A stretch of DNA of 64,000 bases, from contig JACRPY010000006.1 of the NCBI GenBank assembly GCA_016222945.1, positions 334,787-398,786 on the forward strand. Reading direction: 5' to 3'. Made by a program: the position numbers and the translations under genes. Shown piece after piece: positions 52,764-61,895 of the stretch. The first letter of the stretch is position 1. The number at the start of each line of letters is the position of its first letter. This stretch comes from Methanobacterium sp. GTDB taxonomy: Archaea > Methanobacteriota > Methanobacteria > Methanobacteriales > Methanobacteriaceae. A model generated the notes under the pieces. The model was not told the origin of the DNA. It did not search any database and was given only the letters and a program-made list of their open reading frames with translations.

Positions 52764-53918
52764 TTGAAATGTCCTGAATGTGGATCTGAAAACCCTAAAA
52801 ATGCAAGATTCTGCGAAGAATGTGGAAAAAATTTGCCAGAAGAAGAAATAAGAAAGCCAGGCACATTTAAAGCTACTTATAGAAAAAATAAACCTTCATC
52901 AAATGGAGGAATAAAAAATAAAGTAATAATTGCATTAGTATGTATATTTGTAGTAGCAGCTTTTGTTGGTCTTTATGCCATTTCTCAAAACTTTAATACA
53001 ACAACATCTCCTCAAGGTGCGACGGTTTTCATTTTAAATCAAGTTTCAGGTGCTTCTGAAGTCACTGACACAAAAACAGGTGCAGTTTACCCCATAACAG
53101 TTGAAAATTATAGTATTGGAGGTGGTTCAGGGTTTATTATTAGTAAAGAGGGATATATTGTTACAGCAGCCCATGTTATCAGTGACCCCAAATCAGTGGA
53201 TTATGAAGATAAGATTAAAAAAATGGACAGTAATGATTTACAATTTTATGTAAACCAGGCAGCAATCTATATTTTCCTGGAGCAAACTCAGCCAGATTTG
53301 GTGTCTAACATAAGTGATGAACAGTTAGATAACTTAACAACAAAAGCAATGGCAGATGGAACTGTAAGAGCAACAAGATATGAGCAAAACATTTATGTAA
53401 TGGGTCCTGCATTTCCAGATAGTAACGAAACTCCGTCTAAAGTAGAATTGATAGATATGGGAAATGTAGACGCTGGAGTTGATGTAGCGCTCTTAAAATT
53501 GGATGAGATAAAAACCAGTTTACCTACATTGTCATTAAGTTCTGAAAAAATTGAAGTGGGGGAAAATGTACGTACTTATGGTTATCCCACTGAGCAATTT
53601 GACTTTTATGCAAGCTTAGATGAGAAAAATCAAACAAAAGATATATGGAAAAGCATGCTAACTGCATCAATAACTAAAGGTATTGTAAGTGCAGAAAGAA
53701 CATGGACAAATGGAACCAAATTTTATCAAACTGATGCTGCTGTAGACTATGGAAACAGCGGAGGGCCAGTAACTGACGATAACAATAAGGTTATAGGTGT
53801 TCTGGTTATGGGTTTTGAAAAACAGGGATTCAACTTTTTCTTACCTTCAGAATATGTAATAGAACTATGTAATAAAAATAAAGTTTCTTTAAATGGAGGA
53901 TCATTTTTTAACTTCTAA
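52764..53918 (+). CDS. zinc-ribbon, membrane-anchored trypsin-like serine protease
   Basis: This 384-residue protein starts with a zinc ribbon (CPECGSENPKNARFCEECG, residues 3-21), then a basic linker, a membrane helix at about 52-73 (VIIALVCIFVVAAFVGLYAI), and a trypsin-like domain outside. Catalytic blocks: GFIISKEGYIVTAAHVISD with His, DAGVDVALLKLDE with Asp, and VDYGNSGGPVTDDN with Ser. No PDZ domain follows, unlike DegP. A helical insert of about 75 residues separates His and Asp. Start is TTG with GGTGA 4 bases upstream. Substrate unknown; the cytoplasmic zinc ribbon could report or control. Confidence 0.85.
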   Translation: MKCPECGSENPKNARFCEECGKNLPEEEIRKPGTFKATYRKNKPSSNGGIKNKVIIALVCIFVVAAFVGLYAISQNFNTTTSPQGATVFILNQVSGASEVTDTKTGAVYPITVENYSIGGGSGFIISKEGYIVTAAHVISDPKSVDYEDKIKKMDSNDLQFYVNQAAIYIFLEQTQPDLVSNISDEQLDNLTTKAMADGTVRATRYEQNIYVMGPAFPDSNETPSKVELIDMGNVDAGVDVALLKLDEIKTSLPTLSLSSEKIEVGENVRTYGYPTEQFDFYASLDEKNQTKDIWKSMLTASITKGIVSAERTWTNGTKFYQTDAAVDYGNSGGPVTDDNNKVIGVLVMGFEKQGFNFFLPSEYVIELCNKNKVSLNGGSFFNF

Positions 53919-54022
53919 ATAAACCATAATTATTGTTTAAACCATTATAATTCTTTTTTAAAAAAAAGGAGAATATAACTTTATTTTTTAGTTAAATAAG
54001 TTAATAAAAAAGAAAGATAATA

Positions 54023-54799
54023 TTAAATGTCATTCATTATTTTCCTTTTTATTTTCTCAAACTCTTCTTCATCTATAGCTCCCATATCCAGAAGTTCTTT
54101 TGCTTTTTCAATCTTAACCATTGATTCAGCAGTTTTTTTTGCTTTTAATTTTTGAGTTGCATGCCTTTTTTGAGCAGAAGCTGCAAATTTACTTCCTAAA
54201 TCTGCATCAACACCTTTTATTTTAATATTACTTTCATCAGTTAATATTTCAATAGTTTTAATTCCAGATTCTTCCTTAAATGATATACTGTTAATGTCTT
54301 CGTATTTAAGCATCTGAATTTCATCACCTAAACCTTCAATAAATCCATTCCTGTTAAAATTCAAACCATCTTCACCTAAAACCAATTCTCCAATTACTAA
54401 ATTTTCAGAAGTATCTTTGGATTTTTCTTTCTCTTTCACAAGTTCATTTTCAGGTTTTTTTAAGGTTTTTTCCTCTTTTGGTTCAGTTTTAACGGTTTCT
54501 ATTAAAGATTCTCCACAAACAACACAGAACTTTGCATTTTCTGGATTTTGGGCGCCACATGCAGGACATTTTTTGGTGTTTACATTTTCTTTAATATCCT
54601 GAGGCTTAATATCAACAGTTTTTTCTACAAAACTTTTTCCACATCCAACGCAGAACTTCGCATCAGCATGGTTTACAGTACCGCACTCAGGACACTTCTT
54701 TTTACTAGTTACTTCAGCCTCTACAACCCTCTCCTTTTCAGGACGTTTTCCTTGTCTACGTGCTGCAAGTCTGCTACTTATTTCATCACTTGAAACCAC
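54023..54799 (-). CDS. double zinc-ribbon protein with SHOCT-type C-terminus
   Basis: This 258-residue protein starts MVSSDEISSRLAARRQGK, a module shared with the two genes at 24804 and 25352. Two zinc ribbons follow (CPECGTVNHADAKFCVGCG and CPACGAQNPENAKFCVVCG), then a Lys/Glu-rich linker, a beta domain of about 75 residues (ENLVIGELVLGEDGLNFNRN, resembling a PH-like fold), and a SHOCT-type short helical end (KAKELLDMGAIDEEEFEKIK). SHOCT motifs mediate oligomerisation. Start is GTG at 54799 with GAGGTGAT; a GTG three codons earlier overlaps that site. Function unknown. Confidence 0.8.
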   Translation of the reverse strand: MVSSDEISSRLAARRQGKRPEKERVVEAEVTSKKKCPECGTVNHADAKFCVGCGKSFVEKTVDIKPQDIKENVNTKKCPACGAQNPENAKFCVVCGESLIETVKTEPKEEKTLKKPENELVKEKEKSKDTSENLVIGELVLGEDGLNFNRNGFIEGLGDEIQMLKYEDINSISFKEESGIKTIEILTDESNIKIKGVDADLGSKFAASAQKRHATQKLKAKKTAESMVKIEKAKELLDMGAIDEEEFEKIKRKIMNDI

Positions 54800-54820
54800 A
54801 AAAATCACCTCATTTTAAAC

Positions 54821-55567
54821 TTAAATAAATTTATGAAACTGATTTAAAGTACCTTTCATTCCATATTTAATACTTTCTCTTGTAAAAACTCCTGCATTTT
54901 TAACTGCATTTTCTAAGTTATCTCCTTTTACAAGGGATGATGTTACAGCTGATGAATAAGTGCAGCCACTACCATGGGTATTATTACTTTCAATAAGCTC
55001 CCCCTCAATGACTTTAATTGAACCATCATAAAGCACGTCTGTTCCTTCAAGATGACCTCCTGTTATTACCACATTACATAATTTTCCAATTTTTAGGGCA
55101 GCTTTTATGGAATCATCAACATTTTCAATAGTTATTCTGGAAATTTCCTGAGCTTCATATATATTAGGTGTAGCTATCGTTGCTATGGGTAAAAGATGTT
55201 TTTTTAAGGATTTAACCATATCTTTTTTTGATAAAAACCCTCCAGAACCTGCAACCATCACGGGATCTACCACTGCATTCAAATCATATTCTGAAATTTT
55301 TCGAGAAACCGTTTTTATGATTTCATCAGAATAAAGCATCCCTGTCTTTACAAATTCAATATGCTCCTGTTCTAAAAGGGTATCAATTTGTTTTTCAATA
55401 AATGATGTTTCAACAGCTTGAATTCCAGATACTTTTTCTATATTTTGGGCAGTGATTGCTGTAATAACTGCAGTTCCGTAAACACCTAATGCTGTAAATG
55501 TTTTAATATCGTTTAATATTCCGGCACCACCAGACGGGTCAAATCCGGCAATACTCATCGCAATCAT
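54821..55567 (-). CDS. thiD: hydroxymethylpyrimidine/phosphomethylpyrimidine kinase ThiD
   Basis: This 248-residue ribokinase-fold enzyme phosphorylates HMP and HMP-P for thiamine. Motifs: SIAGFDPSGGAGILNDIKTF at the start, TAVITAITAQNI, VVDPVMVAGSGGFLSKKDMV, VVITGGHLEGTDVLYDG and NNTHGSGCTYSSAVTSSL with the catalytic Asp region replaced in the usual GSGC form. The archaeal ThiN extension is absent. ATG overlaps the stop codon of cofC (ATGA), so the two genes are translationally coupled. AGAGGT precedes. Confidence 0.93.
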   Translation of the reverse strand: MIAMSIAGFDPSGGAGILNDIKTFTALGVYGTAVITAITAQNIEKVSGIQAVETSFIEKQIDTLLEQEHIEFVKTGMLYSDEIIKTVSRKISEYDLNAVVDPVMVAGSGGFLSKKDMVKSLKKHLLPIATIATPNIYEAQEISRITIENVDDSIKAALKIGKLCNVVITGGHLEGTDVLYDGSIKVIEGELIESNNTHGSGCTYSSAVTSSLVKGDNLENAVKNAGVFTRESIKYGMKGTLNQFHKFI

Positions 55568-56244
55568 GCAGAAACCTCTCGGTTAACATTCAAACGTTCT
55601 GAACCGTGATTAGATCTTACCTTTAGATGTATTTTTCTTAAATATGCTCTTGCTTCAGTTTCATCTCCATGTAACATTATTTCTCCAAGATCTTCAGCAG
55701 TATTTACGTCTAATGATAAATAAAATGAATCATATATTTTAAAAATTAAATCTTTCTTTTTAGCTTCTTTAATATGTTCAAAAAAGCTATAATCTCCAAA
55801 TTTCACTGAAAACCCAGATGAAGGACAGAGGAGAGTGTTTGTTCCTCCTCCTTTTGCTGGAGCTATAATAACATTAAATTCTTTACTTTTATTTAATATG
55901 TCATTAACATGGCTTTTTTTGATTAAAGGAACATCAGAAGGTATTATAAGTACATTATCACAGTAATTAGAACAATATCTCATGGCCTGAGCTAAAGCAC
56001 CATTTAAATCAGTAACACCATTTTCTTTTAATGTTATAACTCCCAAATCATTTGCATAATTTAAAACATTATCATCTGAGCTTATAATCACAGTATTTTC
56101 TACAGAACCATTTAAAGCTTTTATAACATCTTTTAACATGGCTTTTAGTAGGTTTTCACGCTCTAATACAGTTAGTTTTGGAGATAATCTGGTTTTAGCA
56201 TCTGAAAATTTTGAAACTGGAATTATTGCAAATGTTTTCTTCAT
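55564..56244 (-). CDS. cofC: 2-phospho-L-lactate guanylyltransferase CofC
   Basis: This 226-residue nucleotidyltransferase makes the activated lactate (or related) intermediate in coenzyme F420 synthesis. Blocks: FAIIPVSKFSDAKTRLSPKL at the N-terminus, VIISSDDNVLNYANDLGV, NVLIIPSDVPLIKKSHV with the metal-binding Asp, and VIIAPAKGGGTNTLLC. The last 25 residues (RKIHLKVRSNHGSERLNVNR) look like a basic extension. I use the ATG at 56244; a TTG two codons earlier is possible. It is coupled to thiD by a 4-base overlap, though the two pathways differ. Confidence 0.93.
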   Translation of the reverse strand: MKKTFAIIPVSKFSDAKTRLSPKLTVLERENLLKAMLKDVIKALNGSVENTVIISSDDNVLNYANDLGVITLKENGVTDLNGALAQAMRYCSNYCDNVLIIPSDVPLIKKSHVNDILNKSKEFNVIIAPAKGGGTNTLLCPSSGFSVKFGDYSFFEHIKEAKKKDLIFKIYDSFYLSLDVNTAEDLGEIMLHGDETEARAYLRKIHLKVRSNHGSERLNVNREVSA

Positions 56245-56323
56245 TTTCAACTCTCTGTGACTTTTTATTAGTAAAATTGGCTAAACTGCTATTAAATGGT
56301 TTTATAAAGTATTTAATTATTTA

Positions 56324-57016
56324 TTACATTCCCAGTAATCCTTTTAACCAGTTTGAAAAGTTATCTATCCAAGTTTGGGGATTTCCAACATTTAAACCTT
56401 GTTTTTGGTTTAAATCTTTAATTTCAGATTCATTCACATTAAAAGTTTTCATAAGGTCACTTTTAGCATTAGATACATCTTGCCGGAATTGTGTCCATGA
56501 TATTTTCTTTGTATCTACAATAGCCACAGGCTCTCCAGTGTAAATATTCAAATTTCCTCCAGACATAATTAAATAAATTTGAAGCTGTGCTTTATAGGCA
56601 CTTTCTGGATCTAAAGGATTAGAATTCCGTATAACTTGAGTTACACCATTATAAGTGCTGTTTACAGGTAATAGTTTCGTGTTAGCAACTGCTCTTTGGG
56701 AAGGCTCGATACAGTAAGCTTTTACAGTTTCATTTGAATTTGAAGCTACTTTTTTATCTTCTCCAATCACCAAATCCTGTGAAGGAGTGCTTGATAAAAC
56801 ATCTCCTTTTTTAACTTTAACTGCCACATTTCCATCATTTGTTATTATAACCTCATGAGGAACGGTTCCAGCAGAGGTTTTTTGAATTACTTTAATATTT
56901 CCATTGCTGTAGGCGTCTTTAAGCGCTGTTCCTCCAGATACAGAATAACTTAAATATCCTGAACCTAAAGCAAATATTAAGATTACAAATATAATGCTTA
57001 AAACCCTTATATTCAT
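56324..57016 (-). CDS. secreted or anchored hypothetical protein, 230 aa
   Basis: I do not recognise this protein. It has a signal-anchor helix at residues 5-25 (VLSIIFVILIFALGSGYLSY) and then an outside domain with beta strands (TVPHEVIITNDGNVAVKVKK) and Asn/Ser-rich stretches. A block AYCIEPSQRAVANTKLLP recalls the thioester/ARPP-type surface domains but is not decisive. It lies 21 bases downstream of proS on the same strand and may be co-transcribed with it, without an evident link. Confidence 0.6.
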   Translation of the reverse strand: MNIRVLSIIFVILIFALGSGYLSYSVSGGTALKDAYSNGNIKVIQKTSAGTVPHEVIITNDGNVAVKVKKGDVLSSTPSQDLVIGEDKKVASNSNETVKAYCIEPSQRAVANTKLLPVNSTYNGVTQVIRNSNPLDPESAYKAQLQIYLIMSGGNLNIYTGEPVAIVDTKKISWTQFRQDVSNAKSDLMKTFNVNESEIKDLNQKQGLNVGNPQTWIDNFSNWLKGLLGM

Positions 57017-57037
57017 TTAATTTTCTCCATAATTTAA

Positions 57038-58447
57038 TTAATATGTTTTAGCAATTAATGTTTTGCATTTAGCAGGTTTTTTACAGTTAATACACTCTTC
57101 AGTGGCTGCATTTTCATCTTGAATACCTAAAATATCTACTTTAACTTTTTCTTCTAACTCTTTTCCACAGGCTTCGTCACCACACCAGTAGAACCGAGCT
57201 ATGCCTTTATTGTCTTCAATTTCACTTGCAGCTTCTTCAATTGTTTGAACATCTTTTATATGTTTATTAAAAGCGTTCCATGCATTTTCTTTCATATCAT
57301 GACTTATATTTTCCAGTATTGACTTTATATTATTTATAAATTCATCTGATTCAATAGAAATGGTTTCTTTTTCGAGTTTATCTCTTCTAAAGATGATGGC
57401 ATTTTTATTTTCAATATCACGAGGACCTATTTCCATTCTTAAAGGAACTCCTCTCATTTCATACTCATAATATTTTTTACCAGCCCTAATGTCTCTACCA
57501 TCAAAATAAACTCTTAAACCTGCTTTCTTTAGTTTATCTGTCATCTGCTGGCAAAATTCTAAAACTTCTTCTGCTCTTTTTTTAAAGATTATTGGAATAA
57601 TAACGATTTGGTAAGGTGCCACTGCAGGAGGTAAACATAATCCTTTTTCATCGCCATGAATACCTATGATAGAGGCTATAACTCGGTCAGATACACCATA
57701 ACATGTTTGATAAACATATTCATGTTCGCCTTCAGCTGTTTCATAAGTTATGTCGAAAGTTTTAGCAAAAGTTTGCCCTAAATTGTGTACAGTTCCAATT
57801 TGAAGTGTTTTACCGTCTGGAAGAATGGTATCAAATGCCATAGTGTATTCAGCACCAGGGAATTTATCCCATTGAGGTCTTTTACTTATTGAATAAGGAA
57901 TTCCAAGCATATCAAAGAATTCTCTATAAATTTTAATTGCTTTCTGTACTTGTTCTTCACATTCTTCACGAGTAGCATGCACTGTATGAGCTTCTTTAAA
58001 TGTAGTGATTTCCCTTACCCTTATAAGGGGCCGTGTATGTTTTGTTTCATATCTAAATGTGTTAACAATTTGATAAAACTTCATGGGGAGATCGCTATGG
58101 GATCTAACCCATAATGCAAACATAGGGTACATTGCAGTTTCGCTTGTAGGTCGAAGGGCAAGTTTTTTATTTAATTTGGTGAGTCCACCGTGTGTAACCC
58201 AATAAACTTCTTCTTCGAATCCTTTGACATGTATAGCTTCTTTTGCAAGCTCATCTTCAGGAACTAATAATGGGAAAAGTACTTCTTCATGAGTTTCATC
58301 TAAGATTTTTTTTAAGATATCTAATGTATATTTTCTTATTTTGAATCCTTGCGGTTGCCATACGTGCATTCCTTTTACAGGATATCTAATATCGATTATT
58401 TCTGCTTCTTCTAAGATATTGTGGAACCATTCACTGAAATCTGTCAT
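57038..58447 (-). CDS. proS: prolyl-tRNA synthetase
   Basis: This 469-residue class II synthetase charges tRNA-Pro. It is the archaeal/eukaryal type without an editing insert: motif 2 region FRYETKHTRPLIRVREITTF, the substrate block LRPTSETAMYPMFALWVRSH, the HIS-like QWDKFPGAEYTMAFDTILPD, and the anticodon-binding domain VIIPIIFKKRAEEVLEFCQQ. The C-terminus has the zinc site CGDEACGKE and CINCKKPAKC, and ends with Tyr as typical. AGGTGA precedes the ATG, and a TATA-like AGTATATATT lies about 30-40 bases upstream. Confidence 0.97.
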   Translation of the reverse strand: MTDFSEWFHNILEEAEIIDIRYPVKGMHVWQPQGFKIRKYTLDILKKILDETHEEVLFPLLVPEDELAKEAIHVKGFEEEVYWVTHGGLTKLNKKLALRPTSETAMYPMFALWVRSHSDLPMKFYQIVNTFRYETKHTRPLIRVREITTFKEAHTVHATREECEEQVQKAIKIYREFFDMLGIPYSISKRPQWDKFPGAEYTMAFDTILPDGKTLQIGTVHNLGQTFAKTFDITYETAEGEHEYVYQTCYGVSDRVIASIIGIHGDEKGLCLPPAVAPYQIVIIPIIFKKRAEEVLEFCQQMTDKLKKAGLRVYFDGRDIRAGKKYYEYEMRGVPLRMEIGPRDIENKNAIIFRRDKLEKETISIESDEFINNIKSILENISHDMKENAWNAFNKHIKDVQTIEEAASEIEDNKGIARFYWCGDEACGKELEEKVKVDILGIQDENAATEECINCKKPAKCKTLIAKTY

Positions 58448-58868
58448 TTATTCACCTGATTAATCTAATAATAAACAGTATATATTGTAATTGAATTTCT
58501 TTGTAAATAATATGTAAATATTGTTATTTTAGTTATTTAAAATTAAGTAAAATTAAAATATTTTTTAGATATTCATAAAAATTAAAAACAAAAAAGAAAT
58601 TTCAATGTCAATTTCCATCTAAAAATCTAATAAAACATTTCATTAATTTTAAAAAGCTGTTTTATTGAAGAATAAAAAGTAATAGTACATAATTAATGAA
58701 TATAACATTTATAATCAATTAGGGCATGATATACAGATGATCTAAGGATTTTCAATACTTATTATTAATGAAAAATCTCTGCAATATAATTATGCATAAA
58801 TTTTGAATGAATAGGGAGTTAAAACTATTTTTTTTACTGTAAAACTCCCTAAAACAGGTTTAAATCCA
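58448..58868. other. intergenic region between proS and the small basic gene
   Basis: These 421 bases hold the proS promoter (TATA-like element near 58478-58487) and the hairpin at 58813-58850 after the small gene. The rest is AT-rich and shows no gene, RNA or repeat that I can support. Confidence 0.45.
58813..58850 (-). terminator. hairpin after the small basic gene
   Basis: An 8-bp perfect stem (AGGGAGTT and AACTCCCT, 22-base loop) begins 18 bases after the stop codon of the 33-residue gene on the minus strand. GC-rich pairs are unusual in this AT-rich gap. It may end the transcript or stabilise its 3' end. Confidence 0.4.
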
Positions 58869-58970
58869 TTAACTTTTAACGTGTTTAACTCCTCTTCCTC
58901 TTTTACTTCCAGCTTTTCTATAGTTGGGTTTTTGTCTTGTTCTAACTTTAGTTCCTTTCACTTTTGCCAT
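58869..58970 (-). CDS. very small, very basic protein, 33 aa
   Basis: A short frame encodes MAKVKGTKVRTRQKP, NYRKAGSKRGRG, then VKHVKS: 15 of 33 residues are Lys, Arg or His and none is acidic. A strong AGGAGT ribosome-binding site lies 7 bases before the ATG and a stable hairpin follows the stop codon, so I believe it is real. The composition resembles the tails of ribosomal proteins or small RNA-binding peptides. It does not match eL41 or S30e as I remember them. It stands alone in a gap of about 1 kb. Confidence 0.65.
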   Translation of the reverse strand: MAKVKGTKVRTRQKPNYRKAGSKRGRGVKHVKS

Positions 58971-59484
58971 TTTTTCAACTCCTAATTTATTAATTTTATT
59001 ATTTGTAACTGTTACTTGAATTGTATCTGCAACACTCAATAAAATGTTTGAGAGCAGTACTCAAATTTTCTTTTTTAACCTAAAAAGCTATTGCTTATTT
59101 TTAGTCTTGTATTGTGATTAGAAATAGTTGTGATTATTAGATCACTATTATTTATCATCTATTTTATTTTTAATATAGTTTATATAATTTGTTACTTTTA
59201 CTTTGAGATTATTTTTTTTAATTTTTTCCTTTTTCAATTTAGCTTTTATGAATTGAAATAGTAATTTTCCAAAAATTTGATAAAAAATAGAAAAAGATAT
59301 TTGATTGGTTAAGAATAAAGATTGTAAAGAGCATTATATACTATGTTAAGAGATATTTACAGTTAGATATATTGATAAATCTTTATTTAACACTTTATCA
59401 TTAAAGATAATATAACATAATTTAAAGCAGATAAATTGCAAAAACAATAAAATAATAAATTTATTAGGATATAAGGACGATAAA
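58971..59484. other. intergenic region between the small basic gene and egsA
   Basis: These 514 AT-rich bases lie between divergent genes and must hold both promoters. A 6-bp hairpin (TTTGAG/CTCAAA) is at 59047-59065. I found no further gene; an unannotated RNA cannot be excluded. Confidence 0.35.
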
Positions 59485-60528
59485 ATGGATTTTAGAAAAA
59501 TTCAACTACCAAGAGAAATTTATACAGGAGCAGGAGTAATTGAGAAAACAGGCTCTATTTGTAAGGGTTTAATGTTTAAAGGCAATGTTTTAGTAGTAAG
59601 TGGACCCAATACTCTTAAAATTGGTGGAGAAAAGGCTATAGAAAGCCTTCAAAACGAGGGATTTTCTGTTGAGACTTTTATAATTGATAAAGCTTCCCAA
59701 GAAATTGTTTTACAGGTTCAAGATATTGCAAAGAATGTTTCTGTGGTTCTGGGAGTGGGCGGTGGAAAAGTAATAGACACTGCAAAACTTGCAGCAACAA
59801 GAAACAATATTCAGTTTGTCAGTGTTCCAACAGCTGCTTCTCATGATGGAATAGCATCGCCAAGGGCCTCAATAAAAGATGAAGGTGGATCAGTATCTCT
59901 TGAAGCTCAAGCACCAATTGGAGTAATTGCTGATACAGAAATTATAAGTAAAGCTCCATTTAAACTGATTGCAGCAGGATGTGGAGATATAGTATCAAAT
60001 TATACTGCTGTTTTAGACTGGAAATTAGCATATAGGCTATTAAATGAATATTATAGTGACTCAGCAGCAGCTTTATCACTTATGACTGCAAAAATGACAT
60101 TAGAATCAGCTAATGCTATAAAAGAAGGCCACATTGAAAGTGCAGCTCTTGTTGTTAAAGCATTAATAAGCAGCGGAATGGCCATAAGTATTGCAGGAAC
60201 AAGTAGGCCTGCAAGCGGTTCTGAACATAAATTTAGTCATGCTTTAGATATCATTGCACCTGAGCCTGCGCTCCATGGTGAGCAATGTGGACTGGGCACC
60301 ATAATGATGATGTATCTCCATGGTGGGGACTGGAAATTTATAAGAGATACATTAAAAATCATAAAAGCTCCAACAACTGCTCGTGAATTAGGAATAGAAC
60401 CAGAATACATTATTGAAGCTCTTAATATGGCACATACTATTAGAAAAGATAGATATACTATATTGGGAGATAGGGGACTTACAAAAGATGCTGCAGAGGA
60501 ACTTGCAGCTGAAACAGGAATTATATAA
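59485..60528 (+). CDS. egsA: sn-glycerol-1-phosphate dehydrogenase
   Basis: This 347-residue NAD(P)-linked enzyme reduces dihydroxyacetone phosphate to sn-glycerol-1-phosphate, the backbone of archaeal lipids. It belongs to the iron-alcohol-dehydrogenase superfamily. Blocks: PREIYTGAGVIEKTGSIC, GVGGGKVIDTAKLAA with the nucleotide loop, VPTAASHDGIASPRAS, GCGDIVSNYTAVLDWKLA with the metal-binding Asp, RPASGSEHKFSHALD with one His ligand, and LHGEQCGLGT with the other. GGACGAT precedes the ATG. It leads a plus-strand run with UPF0179 and rpiA. Confidence 0.96.
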   Translation: MDFRKIQLPREIYTGAGVIEKTGSICKGLMFKGNVLVVSGPNTLKIGGEKAIESLQNEGFSVETFIIDKASQEIVLQVQDIAKNVSVVLGVGGGKVIDTAKLAATRNNIQFVSVPTAASHDGIASPRASIKDEGGSVSLEAQAPIGVIADTEIISKAPFKLIAAGCGDIVSNYTAVLDWKLAYRLLNEYYSDSAAALSLMTAKMTLESANAIKEGHIESAALVVKALISSGMAISIAGTSRPASGSEHKFSHALDIIAPEPALHGEQCGLGTIMMMYLHGGDWKFIRDTLKIIKAPTTARELGIEPEYIIEALNMAHTIRKDRYTILGDRGLTKDAAEELAAETGII

Positions 60529-60697
60529 ACTCGCATGTGTTTTAAAAAGAGCTAACTCAAATATCTTAAAGAAAAGATGAACTATATGCCCAAACACATA
60601 ATGATTTTTATAGTGAGAAGTATAAACATGGGTATGACAGAGTAATATTCATTGATTTAATTTTATATAAAAAAATATTATTTAAAGGAGATAAACA

Positions 60698-61129
60698 ATG
60701 ATAACGCTTATTGGAAAAGATCTTGCAGAAGAAGGACTTAAATTCATTCAATATGGGGCTTCTGCAGAATGTGAAGCGTGTAGATTTAGAAATACGTGCA
60801 TAGATTCTCTTGAAGAAGGAAAAATGTATGTAATAAAGGATGTAAAGGATACAGAACATCCCTGCCCTATTCACAACAATGGAAAAGTAAAAGTAGTTGA
60901 AGTGGAAAGAGCAGATATTGAAACACTTGTTGATTCTAAAAAGGCTTTTGAGGGATCTATGATTGTAGTTGACTTTCCAGAATGTGATAAAGAGTGTACT
61001 ATGAGAGATTTATGTTTTCCCGAAGGTTTATACGAAGGGGACAAATGTAAAATTATTAAAACAATAGGAAAATCTCCTAATAAGTGTTTAAATGGTTTAA
61101 ATCTTAGTTTAGTACTTTTAAGGCAATAA
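60698..61129 (+). CDS. UPF0179 family Cys-rich protein
   Basis: This 143-residue protein belongs to the archaeal UPF0179 family of unknown function. It begins with ITLIGKDLAEEGLKFIQYG and has cysteine pairs typical of a metal site: CEACRFRNTC at 28-37, CPIH, then CDKECTMRDLCFPEG at about 99-113 and a last Cys near the end. The eight or so cysteines suggest an Fe-S or zinc centre. AAAGGAG lies before the ATG. It sits between egsA and rpiA. Confidence 0.88.
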   Translation: MITLIGKDLAEEGLKFIQYGASAECEACRFRNTCIDSLEEGKMYVIKDVKDTEHPCPIHNNGKVKVVEVERADIETLVDSKKAFEGSMIVVDFPECDKECTMRDLCFPEGLYEGDKCKIIKTIGKSPNKCLNGLNLSLVLLRQ

Positions 61130-61198
61130 AATATATTTACATTTTCATATTACTTGTTATTATTTATATTTTAAAATTATAGGATAGAGGTTTAATTT

Positions 61199-61873
61199 AT
61201 GGAACTAAAAAAAATAGTAGGATATGCTGCTGCAGAATTAGTAGAAAATGGAAACGTGGTTGGACTTGGAACTGGATCTACAACCCATTATTTTATAGAA
61301 AAACTGGGTGAACGTATTAAAAATGAAAATATGGAAATATTAGGTATCCCTACCTCTTATCAGTCATTTTTACTTGCAAAGGATTCTGGAATTATAATTA
61401 CAACTCTTGAAGAAAATAATATTGACATTTCAGTTGATGGTGCAGATGAAGTTGACAGTAACTTTAATCTAATAAAAGGAGGAGGAGCTGCGCATACAAT
61501 TGAAAAAATCGTTGATGAAGCTGCAACAAAGTTTGTAGTCATTGTAGATGATTCAAAAATAGTTGATAAACTTGGAGCATTCCCTGTTCCTCTTGAAGTG
61601 ATACCTCAAGCTTGTAGAACTGTAAGTAATCATGTAAAAAAATTTGAAGGAATACCTTCTTTAAGAATGGCAAAAATGAAAGACGGGCCAGTTATAACAG
61701 ATAATGGTAATTTCATTGTTGATGTTCAGTTTAACGCCATAGAAAACCCTGCAAATTTAGAAAAAGATCTTAATGCAATTCCTGGTGTTGTAGAAAATGG
61801 AATATTTGCCGGAATTGTAGATGAAGTTTTAGTAGGGACTGCTGAAGGTGTTAAAACTTTAAAAAAAGTGTAA
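61199..61873 (+). CDS. rpiA: ribose-5-phosphate isomerase A
   Basis: This 224-residue enzyme interconverts ribulose-5-phosphate and ribose-5-phosphate. Motifs: VGLGTGSTTHYFIEKLGERI at 21-40, ISVDGADEVDSNFNLIKGGG at about 80-99 with the catalytic Asp and Lys, and VIVDDSKIVDKLGAFPVPLE after it. GAGG lies upstream of the ATG. In methanogens it supplies ribose for nucleotides. Length and motifs are standard. Confidence 0.96.
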   Translation: MELKKIVGYAAAELVENGNVVGLGTGSTTHYFIEKLGERIKNENMEILGIPTSYQSFLLAKDSGIIITTLEENNIDISVDGADEVDSNFNLIKGGGAAHTIEKIVDEAATKFVVIVDDSKIVDKLGAFPVPLEVIPQACRTVSNHVKKFEGIPSLRMAKMKDGPVITDNGNFIVDVQFNAIENPANLEKDLNAIPGVVENGIFAGIVDEVLVGTAEGVKTLKKV

Positions 61874-61895
61874 ATTAAAAATAAAAATATTTTTT

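Noticed and set aside
59047..59065. Short hairpin TTTGAG/CTCAAA before the egsA gene
   Set aside because: A 6-bp AT-rich stem is expected by chance in such sequence, and it is far from any gene end.
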